DNA from: Seohaeicola saemankumensis
GTDB taxonomy: Bacteria > Pseudomonadota > Alphaproteobacteria > Rhodobacterales > Rhodobacteraceae
Assembly: GCF_020171285.1 (NCBI RefSeq)
Contig: NZ_JAIUZI010000004.1
Span: 375,425 to 439,424, forward strand
Direction: 5' to 3'
DNA length: 64,000 nucleotides
The notes under the pieces were generated by a model that saw only the letters and a list, made by a program, of their open reading frames with translations, was not told where the DNA came from and ran no database searches. Positions 56,729-64,000 of this stretch are shown here, one piece after another; position 1 is the stretch's first letter, and the number at the start of each line of letters is the position of its first letter. Made by a program: the position numbers and the translations under genes.

Positions 56729-57658
56729 ATGCAGCGACTGAATGCGCTGACGATCAAGCAGTTACGGGCTTTGCAGGCGGTCTGTCAGCACGGCACGATC
56801 AGCGCGGCTGCCGAAATGCTGCTGCTGACTCCACCGGCGGTGCACAGCCAGCTCAAGGCGCTGGAGGACAATTTCGGCTGTGCGCTGGTGATCCGCGGGG
56901 CAGGGGGATTCGCCCCCACTGCCGAGGGCGCGGCGTTGTTGGCGGCGTTCGAGACCGCGCAATCGGCGCTGGTGCGGGCCATTCACCAGATCGAAGCGCT
57001 GGGCAAGGGGCTGACCGGCACCGTGGTTCTGGGGGTGGTCAGCACCGCCAAGTACTTTGCCCCCCGGCTGGTGGTGCTGCTGCGCGAGGCCTTTCCCGAC
57101 ATCGAGGTCGTGCTGCGGATCGGCAACCGGGCGCGGATATTGCAGTATATCGAGGCCGGCGATCTGGATCTGGTCATCATGGGTCGCCCGCCCCGCACCC
57201 CGACCGTCAATGCGCGGTCCATCGGCGATCACCCGCATGTTCTGATCGCGCCGCCGGGGCACCGATTGACCGCGCTGGACCAGGTCACCGCCGATGACAT
57301 CCTGGCCGAACATTTCGTCGTGCGGGAACTCGGCTCCGGTACCCGCATTCTCACTATGCGGTTCCTGGATGAGATTGGCGAGGGGCGCGAGGTGTCCTAT
57401 ACGGAAATGGAATCGAACGAGACCATCAAACAGGCGGTCGTCGCAGGGCTCGGCGTTGCCATCCTGTCGGCGCACACGGTGCACGAAGAGCTCAAGTCAG
57501 GCCGGTTGGCGGTGGTTCCGGCGGCGCGGATGCCCATCGTGCGGCATTGGTTCGTCCTGCATCGGGCTGATTCGCCGCCAACGCCGGCGGGCCAGTCCGT
57601 GATGGACTGGATCGTCGACCACCCCGATCTTTATCTGCCCGGCGCGGGCGACGATTGA
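56729..57658 (+). CDS. cbbR: CbbR, LysR-type activator of the cbb operon
   Basis: The 309-aa LysR regulator has an N-terminal helix-turn-helix (MQRLNALTIKQLRALQAV, then HGTISAAAEMLLLTPPAVHS) and an effector domain with TGTVVLGVVSTAKYFAPR, the start of the CbbR co-inducer domain. CbbR proteins sense RuBP, NADPH or other cycle metabolites. Being divergent from cbbF strongly supports the assignment. Confidence 0.94.
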   Translation: MQRLNALTIKQLRALQAVCQHGTISAAAEMLLLTPPAVHSQLKALEDNFGCALVIRGAGGFAPTAEGAALLAAFETAQSALVRAIHQIEALGKGLTGTVVLGVVSTAKYFAPRLVVLLREAFPDIEVVLRIGNRARILQYIEAGDLDLVIMGRPPRTPTVNARSIGDHPHVLIAPPGHRLTALDQVTADDILAEHFVVRELGSGTRILTMRFLDEIGEGREVSYTEMESNETIKQAVVAGLGVAILSAHTVHEELKSGRLAVVPAARMPIVRHWFVLHRADSPPTPAGQSVMDWIVDHPDLYLPGAGDD

Positions 57659-57709
57659 CCGGATATGCGGCGGACTACATGCGAAAATTAACCAACCAAA
57701 AGAGTCAGG

Positions 57710-57740
57710 TTGACAAAGTTGAGTAAATTAGTCAGATTAT
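57710..57740 (+). promoter_or_regulatory. Iron-box-like operator and promoter of the hemP operon
   Basis: TTGACA (57710-57715) is a full -35 match. TGAGTAAATTAGTCA (57720-57734) follows, an exact TGA-N9-TCA palindrome as in iron-responsive boxes of alphaproteobacteria (RirA/IscR type). GATTAT (57735-57740) is a possible -10 at 19 nt. Repressor binding between the two hexamers would block transcription in iron-replete cells. Confidence 0.65.
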
Positions 57741-57807
57741 TGGTATCACACCAGCCAACCCGGCAAAGCACGGGCCAGCCATTATCCCGCAACCCAAGGA
57801 ATGGCCC

Positions 57808-57966
57808 ATGCATCGCCCCCCATCAGACCCGGTTCCGTCCCGTAACACCAGCGACCGCGACGGCTTTGATCTCTGGTCGGCCCTGACCGAGGCCGGTCTG
57901 GCGGTCAGATTGTCCATGGACCCTTTCCTTGATCACATCGAACTGAGGGCAAGTATCTCCCGATGA
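57808..57966 (+). CDS. 52-aa protein encoded before hemP
   Basis: A short gene in the iron-box operon. ATG 57808 has AAGGA 7 nt upstream and the stop overlaps the hemP start as ATGA. The product is 52 aa, with a polar N-terminus (Pro/Ser/Arg) and a C-terminal half GFDLWSALTEAGLAVRLSMD that could form an amphipathic helix. No known family recognised; it may be a real small protein or a translated leader that couples hemP expression. An ATG at 57801 opens only a 14-codon reading frame and is not used. Confidence 0.6.
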   Translation: MHRPPSDPVPSRNTSDRDGFDLWSALTEAGLAVRLSMDPFLDHIELRASISR

Positions 57967-58130
57967 ACGCTTTTTCCACCGATAACCCGCAAGGTTTCGC
58001 CGTGCCTGCGCTGCCCGCGCACCGTGCCGAAGATCTGACCGATGGCGGCAACCTGGCCCACATCGAACTGGGCGAGCAGGTCTACACCCTGCGCATCACC
58101 CGCGCCGGCAAGCTGATCTTGACCAAATGA
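57963..58130 (+). CDS. hemP: Hemin uptake protein HemP
   Basis: 55 aa with the HemP core GNLAHIELGEQVYTLRITRA-GKLILTK at the C-terminus, in which the LRITRAGKLILTK ending is diagnostic. HemP proteins are small factors needed for heme uptake; some act as regulators or activators of heme receptor genes. It starts inside the previous stop (ATGA) with only a distant GAGGG site, so translation is probably coupled. It overlaps the next gene by 4 nt. Confidence 0.9.
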   Translation: MNAFSTDNPQGFAVPALPAHRAEDLTDGGNLAHIELGEQVYTLRITRAGKLILTK

Positions 58131-58615
58131 CCGCGCATCATTCGCAGCGTGGCGGGGCCGCCGTCGGGCAACTGCGCCATCTCGACCCGGTCGAGGCGGG
58201 CGCGGTGCTCTACCTGCGCCTTTGGAGCGACGGACCCGCCGGGCAGGACAACGCCCGCAGCGATTTCGACATCGGGCTAGGCGCGGACGCGGGGCAAACC
58301 GCCTTCTCAGCGCTGGAGCAGATCTGCGGTCTTTGCGTTCGCTATGGCCGCCGCCCGTTGATCCGCCACCACCTGTCCTGCAGTTGCGTCGGCGCGGATG
58401 AGAGCTGTTTTGCCAATATGGTTGCCGCCGCCTCGCAGGGCGATCGCGAGGACGCCATCATGATGGCGGCGTTGATCGTGCGGGCCGACCTGGCCCCCTG
58501 TCTGGCTGGCCTGGCCGAAAGCCTTGGGCTGGCGCTGCGGCGCATGGCCGCCATTGAGACTGCCTGCCCCGATCCCGTCACCACCCGGACACCTTCCGCG
58601 CCGCGTCTCCACTGA
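58127..58615 (+). CDS. Cys/His-rich protein of the hemP operon, unknown function
   Basis: The 162-aa protein matches no family I recognise. The ATG overlaps the hemP stop. The central region is rich in potential metal ligands: Cys67-x2-Cys70 (ICGLC), His81-His82, Cys85 and Cys87 (HHLSCSC), Asp91-Glu92 and Cys94. The last third is an amphipathic helix-rich stretch (MMAALIVRADLAPCLAGLAE). No signal peptide or membrane span. Position in an iron-box operon suggests binding of iron or heme, or sensing; this is inference. Confidence 0.75.
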   Translation: MTAHHSQRGGAAVGQLRHLDPVEAGAVLYLRLWSDGPAGQDNARSDFDIGLGADAGQTAFSALEQICGLCVRYGRRPLIRHHLSCSCVGADESCFANMVAAASQGDREDAIMMAALIVRADLAPCLAGLAESLGLALRRMAAIETACPDPVTTRTPSAPRLH

Positions 58616-58691
58616 ACCCTGATCCCGCCGATTTGATTCTGATCATACCGCGCCCGCCGCCCTGACAGCAGATTGGTCGCAGCCACAGGCA

Positions 58692-58720
58692 TTGAAAATA
58701 TTCATTTTCATGCATATGAT
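58692..58720 (+). promoter_or_regulatory. Promoter with embedded inverted-repeat operator for the RND efflux genes
   Basis: TTGAAA (58692-58697), exactly 17 nt, TATGAT (58715-58720): a good sigma-70-type promoter 32 nt before the adaptor gene. Between the hexamers lies a perfect inverted repeat TGAAAAT (58693-58699)-ATTC-ATTTTCA (58704-58710). A repressor bound there would block RNA polymerase. No regulator gene is adjacent. Confidence 0.7.
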
Positions 58721-58752
58721 GTGGGTGGAACCGAGAGTCAGGGGATTTTGAC

Positions 58753-59727
58753 ATGAAAGCGGGACTTGTTTGGGCCACTTTGGCCCTCGCGCTGACGGCC
58801 ATTCAGGCGGTTGCGGCAGATCGTGACGTGACGCCGCGCGACGTGGTCGAATGGAAGGCCGTGTTTGGCCGGGTCGAGGCGCGCGATACCATTCCCGCGC
58901 GATCGCGCATCGGCGGCACGCTGGTTTCGGTCGATGTCTCCGAAGGCAGCGACGTGACCCCCGGACAGGTGATCGCCACCATCTACGACGCCAAGCTGGA
59001 CCTGCAGCTGCAGTCGATCACCGCGCAGATCGGCGCGCTGATGTCGCAGCTTGAGAATGCCCAGACCGAACTGACCCGGGGCGAGGACCTGCTGGCGCGC
59101 GGCGTCACCACCGCCCAGAGGCTCGATGCCCTGCGCACCCAGGTCAGCGTGTTGGAAAACCAGATCGAATCGACGCGGGCGCAAAAGCGGGTGATCCAGC
59201 AGCAAGAGGCCGAAGGCGCGGTGCTGGCCCCGGTGGCGGGCCGGGTGATCTCGGTCCCGGTCACCTCCGGCGCGGTGGTCCTGCCCGGCGAACCGGTGGC
59301 GACCATCGGCGGCGGTGGCTTTTTCCTGCGCCTTGCCGTGCCGGAACGCCACGCGGCGTATCTGCGCGAAGGTCTCGAAATCCGGATCGGCGATCAGGCC
59401 GTGACAGGGCATCTGGCCAAGGTCTATCCCCAGATCGAAAACGGCCGAGTCGTGGCCGATGTCGAGGTGGCCGATCTGAACAGCGACTTCGTCAACGCCC
59501 GCGTTCTGGTCCGGCTGCCCGTTGGCACGCGGCAGGCGCTGCTGGTGCCGTCCGAAGTGGTGATCACCCGTATGGGGCTTGATTTTGTCACCATCCAGGG
59601 GCCGGACAATGCCCCGGTCCGCCGCGCGGTGGTGCCGGGTGACCGCCATGACATCGACGGGCAGGCGATGACCGAAATTCTCTCGGGCCTCGCCGAGGGC
59701 GACAAGCTGGCAGACGACCATGAGTGA
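58753..59727 (+). CDS. RND efflux periplasmic adaptor (membrane fusion protein)
   Basis: The 324-aa adaptor has an N-terminal signal peptide (LVWATLALALTAIQAVAADR region). Then comes a barrel-sandwich segment (RIGGTLVSVDVSEGSDVTPG), a helical hairpin with LTRGEDLLARGVTTAQRLDA, the second half of the lipoyl-like domain (APVAGRVISVPVTSGAVVLP) and beta-barrel/MP domains. It links the RND permease to an outer-membrane channel not encoded here. It overlaps the permease gene by 8 nt. Confidence 0.9.
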   Translation: MKAGLVWATLALALTAIQAVAADRDVTPRDVVEWKAVFGRVEARDTIPARSRIGGTLVSVDVSEGSDVTPGQVIATIYDAKLDLQLQSITAQIGALMSQLENAQTELTRGEDLLARGVTTAQRLDALRTQVSVLENQIESTRAQKRVIQQQEAEGAVLAPVAGRVISVPVTSGAVVLPGEPVATIGGGGFFLRLAVPERHAAYLREGLEIRIGDQAVTGHLAKVYPQIENGRVVADVEVADLNSDFVNARVLVRLPVGTRQALLVPSEVVITRMGLDFVTIQGPDNAPVRRAVVPGDRHDIDGQAMTEILSGLAEGDKLADDHE

Positions 59728-62700
59728 CACCGACGAACGGGGCGGGCTGGGCATCGCCGGCGGGCTGACCCGCGCATTCATCAAATCTCCGCTGACACCG
59801 CTGATGATCCTTGCCGCACTGGCCGTAGGGCTGGTCTCGCTGGTCAGCCTGCCGCGCGAAGAGGAACCACAGATCTCGGTGCCGCTGGTCGACATTCACA
59901 TCAACGCGCCGGGTCTGCGGGCCGAGGACGCCGTGAAACTGGTCACCGAACCGATGGAAACCATCGTCAAGGCGATCAACGGGGTCGAACACGTCTACTC
60001 CCAGACCCGCGACGATTATGCCATGGTGACTGCCCGGTTCCTGGTCGGCACCCCGGCGGATGCCGCCATCCTGCGGGTTCATGACAAGATCCGCGCCAAT
60101 ATGGACCGTATCCCGGTCGGCATCGCCGAGCCGCTGATCGTCGGGCGGGGAATCGACGATGTCGCTATTGTGGCGCTGACGCTGTCGCCGCAGGACGATA
60201 CCATGACAGCCAATGACCTCACCCGCATCGCGCGGCAGTTGCAGGTCGAAATGGCCAAGATCGGCGATGTCGGCCTGACCTATCTGGTCGGTGAAAGCCC
60301 CGAGGCGATCCGCATCGCGCCGGACCCTGACCGCCTCGCGCTCTTTGGCGTGACCTTGCAGCAGCTGGCCGGCAAGGTCCAAAGCGCCAACCAGGCCTTT
60401 GCCGCCGGCACGGTCCGCGACGGCGGTCAGCAGATCCCGCTGGTGGCGGGCCAGACGCTCAGCGCGCCTGCCGAAATCGGCAACCTTCTGCTGACCTCGC
60501 GCGACAACCGACCGGTCTATGTCCGGGATGTCGCCGACGTCAGCTTTGTCCCCGATACCTCGGACAAGATCGTCTCGAACGTGACCCGCGACGAAAACGG
60601 AGAGATCAGCCGCACCCCCGCCGTGACGCTGGCCATCGCCAAGCGCGCCGGCGCCAACGCGGTGATCGTGGCCGAGGAAATCCTGCACCGCGTTCACCTG
60701 CTGGAACACGACCTGATCCCCGACAACGTGACCGTCGATGTGACCCGCGATTACGGCGAAACAGCGGATGAAAAGGCCAACGAACTGCTGTTCCACCTTG
60801 GCCTCGCCACCGTGTCCATCGTCGCATTGGTGCTCTTCGCCATCGGCTGGCGCGAAAGCATCGTCGTCGCCGTGGTGATCCCGGTGACGATCCTGCTGAC
60901 GCTGTTTTCGGCGTGGATCATGGGCTACACGCTGAACCGGGTGTCGCTCTTTGCACTGATCTTCTCCATCGGTATTCTCGTCGACGACGCCATCGTGGTG
61001 ATCGAAAACATCGCCCGCCACTGGGGCATGAAGGACACCGCAGATCGCGCCACCAAGGCGATCCGCGCCGTGGCCGAGGTTGGCAATCCCACGATCGTGG
61101 CCACCCTGACCGTGGTCGCTGCCCTGCTGCCGATGCTCTTCGTCAGCGGGCTGATGGGGCCCTACATGTCGCCGATCCCCGCCAATGCCTCGGCGGCGAT
61201 GATCTTTTCCTTCTTCGTGGCCGTGATCATCACCCCTTGGCTGATGCTCAAGGTGGCGGGCAACGCGCCCGCCCATGCGCACGAGGGCGCCGAGGGCGGT
61301 CGGCTGGGCAGCCTCTACTCCGCCGTGGCGCGGCCGTTGCTCAAAACCAAGTGGCGCAGCGGGTTGTTCCTGCTGGTGACCGCCGCGCTCAGCTTCGGCT
61401 CCATGGCCGCGTTCTACACCCGCGACGTCACCGTCAAGTTGCTGCCGTTCGACAACAAATCCGAACTCGCCGTTGTCATCGACCTGCCCGAGGGGGCCTC
61501 GGTCGAGGCCACCGATGCCGTCGCACAGGATGTCGCCCGCGCCGTGCTGGACCTGCCAGAGGTGATCTCGGTCCAGACCCACGCAGGCGCCGCCGCGCCG
61601 TTCAACTTCAACGGTCTGGTGCGCCACTATTACCTGCGGGGCAACCCCGAGATGGGCGATGTGCAGATCAACCTCACGCCCAAACATGATCGCGACCGCG
61701 CCAGCCATGACATCGCCCTGGATATCCGCGACCGGATTCTCGCGCTCGACGTTCCGGCCGGCACCAGCCTGAAAACCGTCGAACCGCCCCCCGGACCGCC
61801 GGTCATCGCCACCCTGCTGGCCGAGGTCTATGGACCCGATGCCGAAACCCGCCGCGCTGCCGCCGCCGGCATCCGCAAGGCCTTCGAAGAGGTGCCTTTC
61901 GTCGTCGATGTCGATGACAGTTTCGGGATGCAAAGCCGCCGTATGCGGGCGCAGATCTCGACCGACCAGCTGGAGTTCTTCGGCGTGCAGGAGGCGGATG
62001 TGTTCTCGACCATCGGCATCCTCAACGGCGGCCAGACGGTCGGCTATTCCCACCGCGGAGAAGGCCGCCGCCCGATCCCGATCCGCGTCGAACAGGACAA
62101 GTCGGACCGGGTGATCAACGAACGGTTCCTGACCACCCCGATCCCCGCCAACGTCCTGCCCGGTGCGCGCGGCGTTGTCGAACTGGGCGACGTGGTGACG
62201 GTCGAAGCCGAGACGACCTCCTTCCCGATCTTCCGCCACAACGGCCGCGCCGCCGAGATGGTAACTGCCGAACTGGCCGGGGACTTCGAGGCGCCGCTTT
62301 ACGGCATGCTCGCCGTGGCCGAACGGCTCGATGCGATGGACTGGCCCGAAGGCACCAAACCGGTGATCGCGCTCAACGGCCAGCCCGAGGATGAAAGCCA
62401 CGTCACCCTGCTGTGGGATGGCGAATGGGAGGTCACCTGGATCACCTTCCGCGACATGGGCGCCGCCTTTGCCGTGGCGCTGCTGGGCATCTACATCCTG
62501 GTGGTGGCGCAGTTCGGGTCGTTCCGCCTGCCGCTGGTTATCCTGACACCGATCCCGCTCACCTTCCTCGGCATCATCGGCGGCCACTGGCTGTTCGATG
62601 CGCCCTTCTCCGCCACCTCGATGATCGGTTTCATAGCCTTGGCAGGCATCATCGTGCGCAACTCGATCCTGCTGGTCGATTTCATCCGCCACGAAGGCAG

Positions 62701-62917
62701 CCCCGACATCCCGCTGACCGAAACGCTGATCGCCGCCGGGGCCATCCGGTTCAAGCCGATCCTGCTGACCGCCGTCGCCGCCATGATCGGGGCAGTGGTG
62801 ATCCTGGCCGACCCGATTTTTCAAGGCCTGGCAATCTCGCTGCTCTTCGGTCTGCTCAGCTCGACCCTGCTGACAGTACTGGTGATCCCGGCGATCTATC
62901 GTCTATTCAAGGCATGA
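59720..62917 (+). CDS. RND family efflux permease
   Basis: Proton-driven efflux pump of 1065 aa, normal for the family. It begins with a cytoplasmic tail and TM1 at about 28-48 (PLTPLMILAALAVGLVSLVS), has large periplasmic domains after TM1 and TM7, and the TM4 proton-relay region FALIFSIGILVDDAIVVIEN with the essential Asp-Asp pair. The cargo is not predictable; sequence is closer to the HAE/multidrug-like group than to CusA metal pumps. Forms an operon with the adaptor. Confidence 0.93.
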   Translation: MSDTDERGGLGIAGGLTRAFIKSPLTPLMILAALAVGLVSLVSLPREEEPQISVPLVDIHINAPGLRAEDAVKLVTEPMETIVKAINGVEHVYSQTRDDYAMVTARFLVGTPADAAILRVHDKIRANMDRIPVGIAEPLIVGRGIDDVAIVALTLSPQDDTMTANDLTRIARQLQVEMAKIGDVGLTYLVGESPEAIRIAPDPDRLALFGVTLQQLAGKVQSANQAFAAGTVRDGGQQIPLVAGQTLSAPAEIGNLLLTSRDNRPVYVRDVADVSFVPDTSDKIVSNVTRDENGEISRTPAVTLAIAKRAGANAVIVAEEILHRVHLLEHDLIPDNVTVDVTRDYGETADEKANELLFHLGLATVSIVALVLFAIGWRESIVVAVVIPVTILLTLFSAWIMGYTLNRVSLFALIFSIGILVDDAIVVIENIARHWGMKDTADRATKAIRAVAEVGNPTIVATLTVVAALLPMLFVSGLMGPYMSPIPANASAAMIFSFFVAVIITPWLMLKVAGNAPAHAHEGAEGGRLGSLYSAVARPLLKTKWRSGLFLLVTAALSFGSMAAFYTRDVTVKLLPFDNKSELAVVIDLPEGASVEATDAVAQDVARAVLDLPEVISVQTHAGAAAPFNFNGLVRHYYLRGNPEMGDVQINLTPKHDRDRASHDIALDIRDRILALDVPAGTSLKTVEPPPGPPVIATLLAEVYGPDAETRRAAAAGIRKAFEEVPFVVDVDDSFGMQSRRMRAQISTDQLEFFGVQEADVFSTIGILNGGQTVGYSHRGEGRRPIPIRVEQDKSDRVINERFLTTPIPANVLPGARGVVELGDVVTVEAETTSFPIFRHNGRAAEMVTAELAGDFEAPLYGMLAVAERLDAMDWPEGTKPVIALNGQPEDESHVTLLWDGEWEVTWITFRDMGAAFAVALLGIYILVVAQFGSFRLPLVILTPIPLTFLGIIGGHWLFDAPFSATSMIGFIALAGIIVRNSILLVDFIRHEGSPDIPLTETLIAAGAIRFKPILLTAVAAMIGAVVILADPIFQGLAISLLFGLLSSTLLTVLVIPAIYRLFKA

Positions 62918-62943
62918 CACAGCTTCACACGGGAGGGTGAACA

Positions 62944-63876
62944 ATGGGAACGGATCACGACAAGCCGGTCATCGGCTTTATCGGCGTCGGCCTGATGGGA
63001 CATGGCGTGGCCGGCAATATCCTGGCGGGCGGTTACCCGCTGCGGGTTATGGGCAACCGCAACCGCGCCCCGGTCGATGACCTGCTGGCGCGGGGCGCGA
63101 CCGAGGCCGCCACGCCCAAAGAACTGGCCGAAAGCTGCGATATCATCCAGCTTTGCCTGCCCAACAGCACGATCGTCGAAGACACCCTGCGCGGTGACGC
63201 GGGCATCCTGGCGGGCGCGCGCCCCGGGCTGGTGGTGATCGACAGCACCACCGCCGATCCTGTGTCAACCCTGTCGCTGGCGGCCGATCTGGCCGCCGTC
63301 GGCGCGACGCTCGCCGACGCGCCGCTGGGCCGCACCCCGGCCGAGGCGCAGGCGGGCACGCTCGACGCCATGGTCGGCTGCGACGATGCCACGTGGGACA
63401 TCATCGCCCCGGTGATCGACTGCTGGGCCGGCAACATCACCCGCACCGGCGCCACCGGCACCGGCCACCAGATGAAACTGCTGATGAATTTCCTCGCCAT
63501 GGGCTACGGCGCGCTCTATGCCGAGGCCGCCGTGCTGGGGGCTAAGGTCGGCATCTCGCCCCAGACCTTTCGCGAGGTGATCGGCGCCAGCCGCCTCAGC
63601 AACGGTTTCTTCGAAACCTTCATGCGCTACATGGTCGACCGCGATCGCGACGCCCACAAGTTCACCATCGAAAACGCCAGCAAGGATGTACGCTATGCCG
63701 CCAACATGGCCAGCGACGCAGGCGTGGTGAACCTGATGGGGGCCGCGATCAAACACTATTACACCCATGTCGAGGCCATCGGCAAAGGGGGCGACTACGT
63801 CCCGATGCTTTCCGACCACGTCGCCGCCCTGAACGGGCTGAACATGGCCGAAGAGGTGGAGAAAGGCTCCGCCTGA
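62944..63876 (+). CDS. NAD(P)-dependent beta-hydroxyacid dehydrogenase (3-hydroxyisobutyrate dehydrogenase family)
   Basis: 310 aa. Rossmann start GFIGVGLMGHGVAGNILAGG, the substrate-binding-type DAPLGRTPAEAQAGTLDAMV (where the family has D-A-P-V-S-G-G), and the catalytic-Lys motif GTGHQMKLLMNFLAMG are present. The usual S-G-G substrate loop is L-G-R here, so the substrate may differ from 3-hydroxyisobutyrate, for example a glyoxylate/succinic semialdehyde reductase or tartronate-type acid. It follows the pump by 26 nt and might share its transcript. Confidence 0.9.
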   Translation: MGTDHDKPVIGFIGVGLMGHGVAGNILAGGYPLRVMGNRNRAPVDDLLARGATEAATPKELAESCDIIQLCLPNSTIVEDTLRGDAGILAGARPGLVVIDSTTADPVSTLSLAADLAAVGATLADAPLGRTPAEAQAGTLDAMVGCDDATWDIIAPVIDCWAGNITRTGATGTGHQMKLLMNFLAMGYGALYAEAAVLGAKVGISPQTFREVIGASRLSNGFFETFMRYMVDRDRDAHKFTIENASKDVRYAANMASDAGVVNLMGAAIKHYYTHVEAIGKGGDYVPMLSDHVAALNGLNMAEEVEKGSA

Positions 63877-63929
63877 CCGCTCCGCAGTCCCCCCATCTTC
63901 TTCTGTTCAGAAATATCCCCGGGGGTGAA

Positions 63930-63966
63930 TTGGCCAACGGCCAAGAGGGGGGCGGCGCCCCCCTTT
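63930..63966 (+). terminator. Terminator-like double hairpin at the end of the window
   Basis: TTGGCC/GGCCAA with loop AAC (63930-63944) is followed by GGGGGGC/GCCCCCC with loop GGC (63947-63963) and TTT. It lies 54 nt after the dehydrogenase stop. The surrounding sequence (AAATATCCCCGGGGG just before it) looks like an intergenic repeat common in roseobacter genomes; this recollection is unverified. Confidence 0.6.
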
Positions 63967-64000
63967 GCCCGCCCGCTGCAGGCGACCCCGATGTTCCATC

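Noticed and set aside
57801..57845. ATG at 57801 as the start of the pre-hemP gene
   Set aside because: It opens a 14-codon frame only and is directly abutted by the AAGGA site, leaving no spacing; ATG 57808 has proper spacing.
59588..62824. 1078-codon open frame on the minus strand opposite the RND permease
   Set aside because: The plus-strand frame encodes a full-length RND permease with all motifs. The minus frame has biased composition (Asp/Gly/His/Gln-rich) and no recognisable domain; long antisense frames are expected at this GC content.

Overview
The window is a high-GC, gene-dense chromosomal segment that looks like a Rhodobacterales (roseobacter-type) alphaproteobacterium. The reasons are a C-P lyase cluster with the alphaproteobacterial accessory genes (DUF1045, hexapeptide transferase), a form II RuBisCO cbb operon divergent from cbbR, a DmdB-like acyl-CoA ligase, a hemP gene behind an iron-box-like palindrome, and long runs of genes overlapping by 4 nt. 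No tRNA, rRNA, CRISPR array, transposase or phage gene was seen, and no gene-free stretch exceeds 300 nt.

Layout. (1) 26-6986: a six-gene beta-oxidation operon (FadB-like bifunctional enzyme, thiolase, two acyl-CoA dehydrogenases, PaaI-type thioesterase, enoyl-CoA hydratase) whose content resembles the pimeloyl/dicarboxylate-type pim operons. (2) 7043-10396: a first ribulose-phosphate 3-epimerase, a short-chain dehydrogenase, a YceI protein and a divergent LysR regulator. (3) 10454-23576: a phosphonate region: importer phnCDEE, hexapeptide transferase, hemerythrin-like protein, phnF facing phnGHIJKLN, a DUF1045 2H-phosphoesterase-like gene and phnM. (4) 23602-31411: an eight-gene, tightly overlapping minus-strand operon for an unidentified glycan: four GT-B glycosyltransferases, a nucleotide-sugar dehydrogenase, a deacetylase-like protein, a histidine phosphatase and a methyltransferase-like protein. 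(5) 31686-35930: MscS-type channel, old yellow enzyme, GNAT. (6) 35934-41816: a peptide/opine-type ABC importer. (7) 42034-44272: a paralog of the methyltransferase-like protein and a DmdB-like acyl-CoA ligase. (8) 44269-57658: cbbFPT-gap-pgk-cbbA-cbbM-cbbE, an MBL-fold protein, a thioredoxin-like protein, cbbZ and cbbY, with cbbR divergent. (9) 57710-58615: a three-gene mini-operon around hemP. (10) 58753-63876: an RND efflux pair and a beta-hydroxyacid dehydrogenase.

How the parts work together. The phn region covers uptake, triphosphonate formation (PhnGHILM), C-P cleavage (PhnJ) and recycling of ribose 1,5-bisphosphate to PRPP (PhnN). The usual PhnP phosphodiesterase is not in the window, and the DUF1045 protein is a candidate replacement. 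The cbb operon encodes nearly a full Calvin cycle plus metabolite-repair phosphatases, and its GAPDH has an NADP-type coenzyme-site residue.

Non-coding signals most worth attention: three sites with two back-to-back palindromes each (6992-7038, 19627-19670, 47919-47965), two of which share the same geometry; an inverted repeat in the phnF-phnG gap; a TGA-N9-TCA iron box before the hemP operon; and an 18-bp inverted repeat inside a good promoter ahead of the RND pump.
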